DNA from: Clytia hemisphaerica
Lineage: Eukaryota; Cnidaria; Hydrozoa; Leptothecata; Clytiidae
Assembly (NCBI GenBank): GCA_902728285.1
Contig: CACVBU010000024.1
Coordinates: 1-64,000, forward strand
Length of the DNA: 64,000 nucleotides
Reading direction: 5' to 3'
Below, one piece after another: positions 13,101 to 28,100 of the stretch. Positions within the stretch are counted from its first letter, which is position 1, and every line of letters begins with the position of its first letter. The notes under the pieces were generated by a model. It searched no databases. It was not told the origin of the DNA and saw only the letters and a program-made list of their open reading frames with translations. Position numbers and translations under genes: made by a program.

Positions 13101-16100
13101 AGAGATTTATGTTGAAGTGAATTTTCTTTGTCTCCAGATCTTGATTTTCAAATGAAATTACCAACAATGACGGTGGAAGTGATCTGTCACAATGTCACAT
13201 GGCACAACGACTTGCTCGATGATCGCACCTTCAAACAGCAAGCTATTTCAAAGATCATCATAGAAGCTGTAAGAGATTTTTTTGTCGTGGTTAGATTCTC
13301 AGAGCTGAATCAACTTGTGTACATTAAAGACACTTTGATTCATTTTCACAAACACCTAGACACATCGTACACTAAGGGATGTGACAGGGAAACATGCGGA
13401 CTCTATGCTTATCAAGTTAAGAAATAGGGGATGATTTCCATGACATCCATTCATTCAAAAAGTCTCCCAGCCTGGACTTCTCATCAACTTTTGGTTTATG
13501 TTGGGAAAGGGTTTTTTGTTCTGGTGCAACATTCTTTAATTTTTCTATTTTCTTCCAGTTAAGTGATTTGTATGAAATAACACTTTTGCCATCGTCTGCC
13601 AGCACTTTCAGGTAAGCTTAACACTTAGCTAAATTTTGATATTATATTTCAAAGCCGAGTCGAAATCACATTTTCACCTAAATCTTTTACCAGCCGATAT
13701 TTTCAGTACACAAAGTAGAAAAGCAACTCCAAAAATATATCCAAAAAGCTTTAAAGCTTGTTTCTAGATTGAAGCTTGTTTTTAGATTGAAACAATTTTT
13801 TTGTCCTAATGATGATTTAGCTAAGAATCGAAAATTTGACGTTTTTACATCACTTGTGTCATTCTTGTTAATGTTTTGAATTTCAAACCTACAAGATGTA
13901 TATTTTTGAAGTTGCTTTTTTTACTTTTTATTTTCACGTCTTCTTTTATTTCTTCCCTCCCACCTATAGCTTGTATGAATCAGAGAAAACCAAGGCATCC
14001 GTTGAGCTCCACTTTAGATATTTTTTGAGCAGATATCCTGCATCAATTCTTTACGAATCGTCACAAGACCACGTGTTTCAGATGCGACATTACACTGTCC
14101 TGCTCTCCACACAAACGACCAAATCAACCTGTAAGTTGCCAACATTTCCTTCTTAGGTTTATTAATATTCCATAAGACTTAATTACAATAATGATCCATT
14201 GAACCAACTTTAACCGTACAACTTTCGCGAGCAGAAACTTTCGCGAATCTTAGACCTTTTTCACGAAAGTAAATGTCTTTGAAAATTCTTAAAAGGATCA
14301 TTCGCGAAAGATTTATGGCACTTTTTAGCCTGTTAAAGCCTCATAAGTCAAAAGACAAAAGTTCATCAACCCGATTCAGGAGGTATTTGTCTCTCTAAGC
14401 CTTTCTTTTCGTCTGAAAATGTTAATTTTTATGTCTCGATTCGCCAAAGTTTATGCTGGCGAAAGATTTTTCGTAATGTCGTAAATTTCGTAATAATGTC
14501 GTAAATTTCGCGGTTTTTTGACCTTACGAAAGTTTCTGTTCGCTAAAGGTTTGTACGCCTAATAATGAGTGTTATGCTAGTTTGGGGAGTAGAAAACGTA
14601 TATTTCCGAAAGTGTTTAAACTCTCTTTCCTCATGCAAAAGCAAGGAGATCCTTAGATTCACTTCATCATACGAAATGTGGAGCAAATTTCAAGACACAG
14701 CTTTCTTTTGCCTGGGAAACATTTTTCTCTATCTAGTATTTCGCCTGTATCTCATTGCAAGTGATCACCGAACTCTAAAATAATGCCTGGAATGAACTTT
14801 TTTTGAAAACGTCAATTTCCATAGCTCAGGCTTAACAATGAAATCTTTTTGGACCTACCTCGGAGGTCCTATAAATTAACCGATGTCCGTCCGTTCGTTC
14901 GTTCGTCTGTTCGTTCGTCCGTCTGTTACCAGCTTTTCTCAGGATTGGCTCATTAGTTTTTTCTGATTTTTGGCACAATGATGCAAAATGGCAATGCCCA
15001 AAATGTGACGGAGCCCGATTTTCGAAAAAAAATCATTTCCGGCCGAAAATGCCGGAAATATGCCGGAAAAACCGGTTTTTTGGCATTTTCTCAAGATTTC
15101 ATCATTAGTTTTTTCTGATTTTTTGCACAAAGATGCGTATTAACAATTGCCCAAAACATGGCCGAGTCAGATTTTTGAAGAAAAATTTTTTTTTGGCCGA
15201 AAATGCCGGAAATATGCCGGAAATCGCCGTGTTTTTCTGGATTTTCATTGAACTTTTTTCCTTATAATTGGTTGTTTTTTCATTCAAAAACATTATTAAT
15301 AGCAATGCCCACCATCAAGCATGTTTTAATTTTCAATAAAATAGATTTTAAGCCGGAACTTTCTAAAATCACCGGAACAGCCGATTTTCGCCGGAAAAAA
15401 CGGTATTTCTTGAATTTCTTGAGCTGTACTTTATATTTTTTCATGAAATTTTGCACACTGATGCAAAATGTCAATACCTAAATGGGTGGCGGAGCCCCGA
15501 TTTTCGAAAAACATCTTTTTCCGGCCGAAAATGGCGGAAATATGCCGGAAAACTGGTTTTTCGCATTTTCTCGAGATTTCCATCATTAGTTTTTCTGATT
15601 TTTTGCTCAAAGATGCGTTACTAACAATGCCCAAAATGGCCTAGTCCGATTTTTGAGAAAATTTTTTTTTCCGGCCGGAAATGCCGGAAATATGCCGGAA
15701 TTGCCTTTTTCTGGATTTTCATTGAACTTTTCCTTATAATTGGTTGTTTTTTTCATTCAAAAACATTATTAATAGCAATGCCCACCATCAAGCATGTTTT
15801 AATTTTCAATAAAATAGATTTTTGAAGCCGGAACTTTCTAAAAATCACCGGAACAGCCGATTTTCGCCGGAAAAAACGGTATTTCTTGAATTTTTGAGCT
15901 GTACTTTATTTTTTTCATGAAATTTTGCACACTGATGCAAAATGTCAATACCTAAATTGTGACGAAGCCTGATTTTCGAAAACAATTCATTTCCGGCCGA
16001 AAATGCCGGAAATATGCCGGAAAAACTGTTTTTTTGGCATTTTCTCGAGATTTTCTCATTAGTTTTTTCTGATTTTTTGCTCAAAGAATCGTATTAACAA

Positions 16101-19100
16101 TGCCCAAAACATGACCTAGTCCGACTCTTTAGTTTACTTATATTTCTATGCTTTTCACACAAAAACATTACTCATAACAATGCTCATTATCAAGCATGAT
16201 TCAATTGTCAATAAAACTGATTTTTGCGACCAGAACTTCCTATTTATTATTTCCCTACAACCCTTCCCTCTCCCCCCATCAACAATCAATGATGAATTTA
16301 TTGTGTTGTGTATTTTCGCTAAACGCTATATTTTCTGACTGATTTTTTTCATTTTTCTTTTCGCATTGCTATCTAACTTTAATCATCAGGTAGGTCCATT
16401 CAGCATATTGCTTGTTTTTTTAATATCGACCATTTTAAAACACAGGCTGATTTCACTTTTAACAGAAATGCTATAACGATATACGTTCCAGTCTTCCTTT
16501 TAGATTTCGGTGATACCGTGTAGGTGTAATATCCAAAGTTCAAACACGCAAGGGAATGTAGGTTTGATTGTGTTATAGACAGGATCACTGAAGATGCCAG
16601 ATACCTTGTTCGATTTAAGGAGACATTTTAATTGCATTGTCGAGTTATGGAGACTCCACTGTATTAACACTAATAATTTAATTGTACATGCATGCACAGT
16701 GTCATAAATGAAGGGAAATATTTTCAACTGTCCATTTTTAAAACACCCAATGCTCGAGGTTTACATTAATAGACTAGTGCTCAAAGGCCTTAAATACACG
16801 GAGATGTACTTCCATGTCTTTCTGTGATTATAACACTTGTCTGTCCCTGAAGAAGGACCTTTGAATGTGGGTAAGAATTTTCCTCGCTATCTGTTTTCAG
16901 TGCCCTACAATACGAGGTTCAATTTCGAGGTTACTTACACTGAAGATCCCAAACCGAGTTACGTCATCCAAATTCTTGATGGACCTACTCTCAACCATCA
17001 GTACGAAAAAGGTTACTTCATAATTGCACGTAATGAAGATTTGGTTGAAAATTCTTTCGAGGAGCAAGTTTTGGTTGGTAGCGCAGAAATCTTTCATCTA
17101 CAAAGTGTTTATCTTTGTAAAGTTGAAGTTAGTTTTTGGGTACGAAGAATGACACATTTTGGATTTGGTCCATCAAGTTCAAAAGTCACTTTTCAAGGTG
17201 GAGAATCAGGTGAGACCCCAAACAATAAAACTGTTACTGTCACGCTCTCTGATTCGGCAACCATTCGATAGGCTCTTATTCGATGAAATTCGAAGATCGA
17301 ATTAGAAAGCGTCAACTGTATAAGTAAGAAAGTCTGCGACCTCAGTCGGAGGCTACCTGAAGGCTCCTCTTTCAATAGCTATCTACCCGAAGATAAGAAA
17401 GGCCACCACATTTTCTCCCTGAATTGCTCGACTTACCCTTGATCATACTCTTAATTGCTGAGCATCAAGCAGAGAGGCATCAAGCACCATTTTGGGAATT
17501 TTTGGTATGATTCGGCCGGGGGTTGAACCCACAACCTTGCGAACCGTAGCCGGATGCTCTACCACTGCACTACTGTCGTCGAAATATACTTATTTTTATA
17601 AAAGCCAGTTTACCGAATGAAATTATTTTTAAAAGTATTCGTTTTTCGTTTTAGGGAACGTCTACCCGACAAATATAACGGAGTTCCGCCAGCTCAACCA
17701 ATCAGCTATCAGTATTGCATGGCAGAAATATCCCGAGGACATAATGTGTGCGAACTTTCGTCTTTTTCGACTGCTAATCGAAGAAACTTTGAACTCTTCA
17801 AACGTTCAAACGTTTGAGTACGTGGAAAATGCTAACAACACAGTAGTGATCGATACTTTGAAGTCATACACAAGATATTCTTTATATTTGTACGCTGTGA
17901 ACGAAGTCAGTAAAGGAACACCAGCTATTGTCAACTTTCGGACAAATTCATCAGGTGTGGTGGTTTTCCCCATGTGATGAATTGTTATTTATAATTTACA
18001 CGTTTTTTATAAGAACATCGAAAACATCCAAAGTCTTCGGACGTTTTTAACCTTTTGAGTTTTAAGCCTAAAAATGTTCTTAACATGTTCTTATTTTCAC
18101 CATTTGTGAGTATTTTCTGTCTATTTTCCTAAGAAATCGGATGTTTTAGAGTCTGCAAAGCCTTAAAATGTTTTTAACTTGTTCTTAATATTTTGGCTAT
18201 CGAAGCCTTATGTTCTTATATAGATTGTTCTTATAAAAAAACGTGTATTTCTAGGAGTCCTTTCTGTTTTTTCGCAATGACATGACGTAGGCTTTCAGTC
18301 AAACAAAGCATTAAGGTTTACCTCGTTAGGTTTAAGTATTGTGTGCAATGAAACTTTTAGTTAGATACTTCTTGTTTTCGAATCAAAATGGCTAAACCTT
18401 ACGTTCTCAGGGGTGTTGGAAAATTTTGTAGGAGAACACAATTTTGTTACGAAGTAATTTTCTTATTGTTAGTATTATTACAGTTGACGTTCTCTAATTC
18501 GATCTTCAAGGGGAATTGGATTTTCATCGAATTAGGGAGCTCATCGATAAAGGGAGCGCCGTTTATGAGAGTTTCTTGTTGACGGGGACTTTAAATTTCA
18601 TCGAATAAGGGAGCCTATCGAATAGTAGAACGTCGAATTAGAGAGCGTCAACTGTATTAGTATCTTAGTGTTATAAATAGATAATTACTTTGTCATAAAG
18701 ATCTGCTTTCCTACACAAATTTACCGACACCCCTGAGAACTGCATTATTACTCCCACAAGGGGAATTTTTATCCCGGAACACGTAGGAACAGGCGCACAA
18801 CAGCCATGGCTATTAGCTAGTTAGTGGTTATAAAACTTCTTACTTTTCCGAAAACAACTAAAAACAACGCGTGATTTCTTACAGCACCTGACTTCTCTCC
18901 CAGTCTCCAAAATCTCACCTACAACAAAGAAACCGGAATTTTCGAAATTGAAATCTCACCTTATCCAGACGATAAAGAAATCTACAACGATTTAGACCGA
19001 CCAAATTTCTTCATTGATTTTCGATCACCAATAGATGAACAATGGACTTGGTTTGATATTTATGCTACTGAAATTAACGTGACTGATGCAACAAGTTTTT

Positions 19101-22100
19101 CTCTTGAATATGATGATGTTGGATTTGTGGTCTACAATGTTTCTTTAGGTGCAACAAACCAGTATGGAGATGCGCCAACTGAAGACTATTGTTATTTGTC
19201 GCCACAGGCCGGTAAGCAAATTTTATATTTTATCTTCTTATTTTGTTTCTGGCTATGTGGATGATGATTGAATCTTGTGAGTTCCTTTTCAAAATTTGGA
19301 GGAAAAGACTCGCGTAACTTAAGTACCGTAGCTTCGTATAATATCGACATACCTTATCTAATTCCGCCATAGCAACTATCTGGTCTGCAAAGTAGTTACA
19401 AGTATTTAGCATGATTTTTTAAACAGCTTATTCAGAAGGCTTATCTATAAACATTTTAAAGACCAGATAGCTGCCATGACGGAATTAGACAAGGTATATC
19501 GGCATTACACGAAGCTACGATAGGGAAAGGGGTTATAGTATTAGGGAATTTGGAAGAGCTTCCAAAAAAATAGCGCACATACTCCTTTTCCTTCATCTCC
19601 AAGTTGGCATAAGCACAATCACTTACCAATTTTTTTGAATTTTTCATAGACAAACCCATCTACTCCCTGTTCATCGAAAGTAAGGATCTTTCTGAGGAAA
19701 ACGATCAAAGTCCAAGTATCGAGCTCACTCTTGCTGGTAACGAAAATGCTCACGAAAACATGTTCGTAACAAGATACGTTGTTGATCTTCAGTTCGAGAG
19801 TGAAGAAAATGTTTTACAGTTAGAGATATCTCACACAAATGCAACGATTGAGTATTGGAATCAAGCAGATAGACTTATTGAATGTTCGAACGTTGGACCA
19901 ACTCCACGTGTAGCAAAACCAGTAACGAAAGAAATGCAGTTGAATCGTTACTATGTGAACTATACGTTGACGGTTATGATTTGCAAAGGAAATCAATGTA
20001 ACCTAGGGAGTTGGGATGTACCGAGTACCTTTCAAACTCCAGCTCATAAGCCAATGTGTATGGTTGAAAATCTTGAATTTGAGGTGATTGTGTTGCGCTT
20101 ATCCATGGTCTTTTATAGGCTGTTGTCTATTAGCTGTAGTTCTTGTTGAGGTCTGTGGTTGGGCTAGAAGTCTTGATTATATGCAGACGTTAGACGTTTT
20201 CGGGCCCCGGGTTTACACGTTTCTGTATTTAACAGAAACTCTTTCAAGGGTGTGCGCCGACTAATACATAAATGAAACCATATGTTAGAAAATTATTGGA
20301 AAGTTGTGATAGCTTAGCCCAAGACATGAAACGCGGAAAATGTGAATGGTTACTTAGAATAAGGAGATGTAAATCAATGGTGTGTTTGATCAGGTTGATC
20401 AGGACATTTTGATTCTTTTTTCACTGATTTTCATTTTTGTTTTCTAGGTGGTCAGCTCTACTTCATTAAAGTTAAGATACGATGCCATCCTACCCGAGTG
20501 CTTGAATGGAGAACTTGTCCACTATGAAATTTATCTATTCAAAATGAAATATCATAAAAAATTATTATCAAAACTCTTCGTGGACCATCCTGATGATTCC
20601 TGGTTAAGATTGAATCAATCACAACAGATCAACACCACAGACACTGAAGTGGTATTCGAAAACCTTAATGAGAATCGAAGATATCTTACAATCCTCAGAG
20701 TTGTCAATCATGTCGGCTATGGCAATTTTTCTCATATTTTGAATAGCACAACACTCGAAGATGGTAAGTGTTTTCCATAGAGATGGATTTCGTAAAACAA
20801 AACTTTCAATTTTAAGTATAATACAGTAACAAAATTATGCAAGCTGTAAACCTGGCAAGCCAAACGAGGGTTTTTCCAAAAAATGTTTACCTCAAAGGAA
20901 GTCACTTTTATTAAATCCTTTATTTAAAGTTTGAAAACGTGACAGGCGAGCATGTCGAAAATTCTCTCTCGAAATAGTAAGAAATCACAAGGAACTTTAA
21001 ATCCAGGAATTTTTTTTGAATGGAGGTCGCGATGAAAGAAATGCCGAGCTTTCAAAAACATTTCAATTTTCAAAACGAATCGTCAAATCAAAATAGCCCC
21101 GGCGTTACATCAGTTGATTGTTCGGTATATGTAAAAATATTTTCTTTCAGCGCCGTCTACTGCACCCGAATACGAGATTTCTGTCATTGGCAACGTGTTC
21201 GCTGTCATCGAATTATGGATACCACAAAAAGATCAAAATGGTATCATCACTGCGTACAGAATTCTTTTCAACGATACTGATAGTATGTTTATTTTCTTTC
21301 TTCTGAACTTTTCCTTGAGATTCGTTTTGCATTTTTTTTCAAAGAACCTCTTAGAAATCCTCTACGCAAAATTGATAATGTGAAATGGTACTCTCTAAAA
21401 AAGTAACTTTTCTTAAATTGTTGAATAACAATATGCTATTGCCAATTTCTATTCTTCTTGCGTCAGTCAATGGGCTGTTCCATTAGAAAACCATACAAGA
21501 CGACTCAGAGTCGAAAATTTCGCAAAGTATTTGATTAGTAGGGGCCACTATGTCGCGTAAAAGCTTCTCGTGTGCAGCAGCTTTTGCAAAGGGATTTTAT
21601 GATTGAATATTGTTCCTTGAATGTATAAGATCAAAATTGAGAGGTGGGGCCGGGTGTGACCACCCGCTGCCATGGAGACTGGCGTCATTGGTTACTATGG
21701 CAACCAAAGTAAAAAAGTCGTCAAACTTTTTTGTTTCATTCGTAAGAGCATGAAAAACTGATAAAGAAAAAGGTCACAGCTTGAAAATTCGTTGAAAAAA
21801 GTCTATTAGCCAAAATTGATATTTTCAATTTTTGCCTGTCGAAGGTTGGAGCTTGGGGGTTACGCCCAGCCAGCACATTACAGGCAAAATTTAAAAATAT
21901 CAATTTTGGCTAATAGACCTCTTAAAAAGGATTTTCTGACTTTTTCGTAATAATTTTTTGTGTTCACTGGAAGGTATTCTTTCCATAAAAACAAAAAACT
22001 TTGGCAAATCTTTATTTTTCGATGACGTCATCGTTTCATGACGTCATTTTGCCTTATTTCCTTAATATCTCATTTTCAGATATAGGTTGTGACCTTTTTC

Positions 22101-25100
22101 TTTATCAGTTTTTCATGCTCTTTCGAATGCAATAAAACTTTTTCAATTTTGATGACTTTTTACTTTGGTTGCCATAGTAACCAATGACGCCAGTCTCCAT
22201 GGCAAAGGGTGGTCACACCCGACCCCACCTCTCAAATTTTGATCTTTTTCATTCAATCATAAAATCCCTTTGCACAAGCTGCTGCACACGGGAAGACATA
22301 GTGGCCTCTACTATTATTCATAGATGAAATAATCATTAAACGACTGGGGCATACTAGGGTTGAAGAATGTCAATCGGACCTGAGAAAAACTGGCTCTAAC
22401 AGAAAATAAAGTTACCCTTACAGAGACAAGGCGAAAAAGTGGCTCTTAGAGCACATTTTCAAAAAATTTTCTAGCCTTCTAATAACCTTAAATGATTCAG
22501 AGACTTGGGAAGGTCAAAAACAGAACCTTAGCATCAGCACATACCTGGTACCTTTACCATTTATGCCGAAGTACCCCCCCCACCTTCACCATTAAAAGAA
22601 TGCAAAATAGAACGGGGCTAGAGCTTTATTGTCACCCAAATGGGAACTGTCCCAGTGTGGCCAAGTTACATATCAATATCATACCAATATCTTTGACTAT
22701 TTACAAAAATATTAAAATGTTTACACCTTGTAGATAAATCAAAAAACAATACAATTTCAAAAACTTTTAGTCATATAGATTGTTAACCTCTAATATATCT
22801 GTCCAATGCCAACGGTATATAACTTTCTACTTTAGCATGACTTGGTGCTGAGAATTTTAGGCAAAGTATCTACATACTTTTGAGCACAAATTTGGAAAAT
22901 TACATAAATATTTTAAATTTTATGGAAATTAATTTAAATTTTTGAGGCCAATTTTTTATCTGCAAAAATGTTTTACCTTAAAGCTACTGCTACTTTATTA
23001 CTGCTGTTACTTGCCTTGCATCCATATCATTGAGAGGTGGAGTTACATATTTTTTGAGAATTTATTGATTGACTAGTAGGAAATCGATTTCGGAGCAGGT
23101 CAATCAAATTTGATTGATTTCCATTTCTTTTTTTGATCAATAACCAATCAATTTGTTCCAATATTCGATGGGTAATGAAGCCCATTAGAAAATTTTGAGT
23201 ATTGATCATTGATTGGATTTGAATGATAGCATAACATCATCGAATACCTAACCTATCAATAGACCTTTTTTCAAAGAGGACGTCCTGTTGAATAATTATG
23301 TAGTCCAGTCATAAAAACAATGATAGAGGCCCGATAGAGGCATGCATAATTACTGTATCATATGCATATTGTAATAATCATGCATGGTTTTATCATTGTT
23401 TTTCTGCTGGACTACATAATTATTCAACAGGGTGGCCTCTTTGAAAAAAGGTCTATTACTGTAGGTTGGGCTAATGTCAACATCCCTCTTCTAATTTCAA
23501 CATCCTTCTTTAATGATAGGAATAATTGGAAGGTCAGAATCGCTGATGGAAACTAATTTTCTTTACTTAGCAATCAGAGAAGAAAATACCTTTTGTCTAT
23601 AAGTGATCCCAACCTTCCTATTATTCCTATCTCTAAAGAAGGGTGTCGGAATTAGAAGAGGGATCAGGGCCCACGCCATGAATTTGAAAGTGGGGGGCCA
23701 ATAAATATAGAGTCTAAGGAGGCGCAACCATGGTTGCTTTACTTTTCAAAAAAGTGGGCCCTTGGGATGTCGACATTAGACCAAGTTACGGTACCAGAAC
23801 CAATCGATATCCAGTCAATTGATTTGTTATCGATGTGTCACTGATAGGAAATGAATCAATTGTTTTGAGTGGGAGTCTGGCACTGTGTAAAAAAGTTTGT
23901 CTTTTGAGTTATATATCTGATCAATCAAAACTCAAATCCATTGTACAGTATTCAATCAAACTTGACAGTTACATCAAAATGCCAAAAATATTTTGTTCAA
24001 CCACCTTCACTTCAAGATAGGCCACCATAGAATGAAATAGGACGAACCATATTCATGTGGCTTTCAGCCTTGCACTCCATCACAGAGCCTATTTGAGATA
24101 TTTTACTAACTAGCCCAGAGAACAATTTTAAACCTTTATTATTTGAATGCATGCCTTTTTAATACTCAAATATAAAAAAATTTAAAATTTTTAACTTGGT
24201 CATTAGTCAAAAAAGTCATTAAAATTGATTAGCCTCTGCGATGGAGTGCAAGGCTGAAAGCCACATGAATATGGTTCATCTTATAAAAGTTCATTCTATA
24301 TATAGAAGTTCATTCTATGGTGGCCTATCTTGAAGTGAAGGTGGTTGAACAAAATGTTTTTGGCATATTGATGTAACTGCTTGATACAAATTTTACAGTA
24401 AGATTTTGATATAGACTTCAACAACAGTCTTGCCGTTTTCCCTCGCATCCATTTGGGTTGACCGGGTGAAGGCTCGTACACTTTCCAAGTGAACCGCCGT
24501 GAGTGGGAATCTTAAACTTTGACGCCTGCGTAGCAATCAAGGTAAATTTTTCCAACCGATGACTAATCGATAAGAAATCGATGGATTGGATATAGTTTGA
24601 TTTCGATAATTGATAGAAATCGATAATCTAGATTTTACGGGAAGCTCGATTGGCTATCAATTGTAATTGTGATCGATTTTTCATCGATTTATTCTAAAGA
24701 TGTTTGATTGATCACAATTGACAGCCAATTGAGTCCAATCGATTAAAAAACTAATCTATTATCAGTTAGAATAGTATCGATTATCGAAATCAATCGAAAT
24801 ATAATCAATCGGTTGGTTATCAATTAGTCATCGATTGACATTGAGCCTGGAAAATGACATTGGGCGCGATGTGATTAGCACATCGCGCGCGCACGCCTAC
24901 CTAGCTAGCAAAAGGTAACTTCTATCACTTATAGATTGACACCCCCTGCTATAAATTCTTCTGTGAAATAGTAAGTAAATGATAATCTGTCTTACAACAC
25001 AACTTAATCAAATATCAACAAATAATTCTACTTGTAAAAATGAAGATCATACCTGTCTGTGTTGTCTGTATTATTTATTGTTGTTGTGTGTAGTGATGTT

Positions 25101-28100
25101 TAATGAGCAACTCTAATTGTAAGATTCCTATCACTTTATTGGTGCATTTACTAACTACACAAACATAAAATACTATGCTAAAAGAAATATAAACTTCTTT
25201 AAGTACTCTAAAAACATCAAAAACATGATAAAAATACAAAAATCCAGAGCAAGTCTGACACCCGGGGGGGGGGTACTAGGGTTGGTAAATGAGGGGTATC
25301 GGGGTCTGACAGCATGATCGAATCCGCCATTTAAAAAACGAGCAATGTTTACGAATTCTTGGTTCCACCTACCTAGCACTTGCGGACTGGAATCATTAAA
25401 TTTTATTTTAGCGAGTGAGTCCATGTTTTAGAATCTTCGAGAATGTTCTAGAATTTCAACTACTTTCGTTTTCTAACTTTTTTTCCGAGGACACCGCAGA
25501 AAGCCTATTGCAATACTTTCGCTCTGCGAAATTAACAAGGGGGTGGACGAACCTTTTTTAGTCAAAAAAAATTATTGAAAATGTGTGGTTACCCCCTGGA
25601 AAATGGTAAAATTTCCAAAAATACTCTTGGAAAATTTCATTTAATACCTTTTAAGTGAGGGTGAACGAACTAAAATCAGTCCTTTATCCCCTGGAAATTT
25701 TAGAATAACTTCTTACCCCATTGGAAAAATGAAAAAAGACCCCCTTAAATTTTTCTCGCATTACCCTCTGGAAAAGTTCGTCCACCCCTCTGTATGGATA
25801 TAAAATGGAATGGCCCAATGCTCAATATTTTTCATAATAACATAACATCGATTCTCTTATTCTGTAGGAACAGTGACACAGCCGTTAGATGAAGAAGGGG
25901 TGTACCACCTTTCGTTCGAAGGGCTGACCCCCGTCACACAGTATAACCTTTCCATCAGCTTCTTGACGGCTGTCGGTGAAGGTCCTATGGTTAATATTTC
26001 CATAATGACCACAGCTGGAAGTAAGTCAAAGAATCTTTTACACGGCCCTGGAAGATGGTAAAATTTCATATTTGCTGAAAAAGGAAGTCTGATTCTGACT
26101 GTTTTAAACTCAAAATACATTTTGACGGTAAATTGTTGACTCGTGTTCCGAGTAGGTTCTTCTTATCAAAAGCTGTAATGAAACCATCAACTCTATCATT
26201 TCTGTTTTAGCAACGACGCTTAGTTTTAAATTATTGTCAATTCTTTTTTTTCAGGGCCTGAAGTTCCACCAAATGAAATTTCATCTCTTCCTTCCAACGA
26301 TTCCTTAATTTACACATGGGGTGTGCCTTATTTAGAACTAATCTACGGTGCTGCTTTAACGTACAATATTTCACACTGTGGTATTTTGCGGAATGGCTCA
26401 CAAACTTGTTGGTTTAAGCAAAACCAAAGTATACCAGCTATTTGTGAGAAAGTACGAGACCCTCACTCAATTTTCACGAATTGTACATTGAGAGTGGATG
26501 GTCTGTTACCTTCTACTTTCTATACTGTCAATATTTCTCATTGTGGCATAGAAGGTTGTACTAACTGGACCAGTTTTCAATCGAGTACTTCAGAAATGGG
26601 TAAGGCTTACGGTCAATATAGTTTGCACTCGACTGTAGTGACTCGGGAAAATCCCTCTAGAGTTTTGGTGGGAATTTGCTTGGTTTGATTCAGCTGTAAC
26701 CTAAAAATGCTGTGCACCGAGAAACACTTGTAAATTCATAACCTGTCCCCTAAAAAGTCGACATCGTATTTTATTGAAGAGTAAAATTTGTTTCCGCTCA
26801 TCTTTCTAGCAGCACTCTTCAGACAAGTTCGAGCACAATGTTGTCCTATAACTGTTAATATTCCTGGCAAATTTTAAGTATTTTCTAGATGCAGATTAAA
26901 AAATTGAAATCCCTTCTTTCTTTAAGCTCCATCCGGGCAGGTTCCTGGTGTAACCGTTTTCGGGTTAACCGAATCCATCAACGCTTATTGGTCTCTCATG
27001 GAGATAATGAAAAGACGTGGTGTCATCATTGCGTACAATATCTCCGCACGGTTCATCACACCTCTATGGTGGCCTGTCAATGAAAGTGCTGTTCCACAAA
27101 CATTGTATTTCAACTCTTCAACGTTAAGCTGTTTACTGTATGGTTTACAAAACGACTCACTTTATAATGTCTCGGTCACTGCTCTTACAAGTGTGGGCTC
27201 TGGTCCTTGGAGTGAGCCGGTACAAATTCACACTCTCCAAAATGGTAATAAACATCTGTAAAGTATAGCTTGAAACGTATTTCAAAATAAACTAGTCGAC
27301 TAGCCTCGAAATGACCATGTTAGCGACAAATGATTCACCTTATTTTATGAAATGTGACGTCACTGAATTGCTGTATTTCCTCAAGATATGAAAAGCACAA
27401 ACAATCTATCGGCATCAAATTTGCTTTTCCACGATATGCTATATCTGCTAATACCAAAAATCCTCCAGACTATAGCAGCGTTTCTAGAACGAAAATCTTT
27501 CTGCGAAAAATTGCTGTACTGGCTTTAGATTTTAACATAGACGGGGCTATTTTTTTTTTTTATGATGAGGAAACCACTAACCGAAATTTGCTGTTCTCTA
27601 AATAGCACCAATTGTTATTTCAGTTCCAACTGCCGCGCCTATCAATGTTTCTGCAGATGGCATTCGAACTGAAATTTCCGTCGATTGGATACCCATTGAC
27701 CGATTCTATCACCAAGGCATTCTTCTTGGCTATAATATTAGTTTCCAAGCTAGAGAACCATTCCCTGATCGAGGTGGTCGGTTACAAGGCTATGATTTAT
27801 CATTTCTACCTAACATCTCACACGTGGTGTATGGATTGAATCCTCTTACCACGTATGATATCCGAGTTTCTGGGTTCACTGAGATTGGATCAGGATTACG
27901 GAGTGAAGCGATTAATGCAACTACTGACCCTTTCAGTATGTGATTTTTCCTATTGAGTCATTGTAAATAATTTTCTAAGCTCTTCTTTTTTTGAAAAGGA
28001 CATCATTAACTGAGGTGTTGCAAGATATAATAAGACCTGTTTTGATTTAATATTTCTAGTTGATGGGAATTGGACGGTGTGGACACAGTGGGGGAATTGT

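Larger units (their letters stand above)
21283..25867. other. Contents of the 4.6-kb intron splitting one FN3 domain
   Basis: Elements at 21530-22318, 22345-22583, 23258-23458, 23964-24385 and 25262-25312 are listed separately. Between them, 23080-23240 and 24545-24840 are dense in ATCGAT and GATTGATT motifs forming imperfect palindromes. No gene or conserved frame. Confidence 0.6.

Noticed and set aside
14939-16084. Several minus-strand open frames rich in Lys, Ser and Phe
   Set aside because: They repeat the same peptide because they lie in the tandem units of a TIR element.
16871-16900. A 30-bp GTAAG...CAG stretch that could be a tiny intron before exon 16901
   Set aside because: It is too short for splicing, and the sequence upstream has no acceptable acceptor in the needed phase; I start the exon at 16901.
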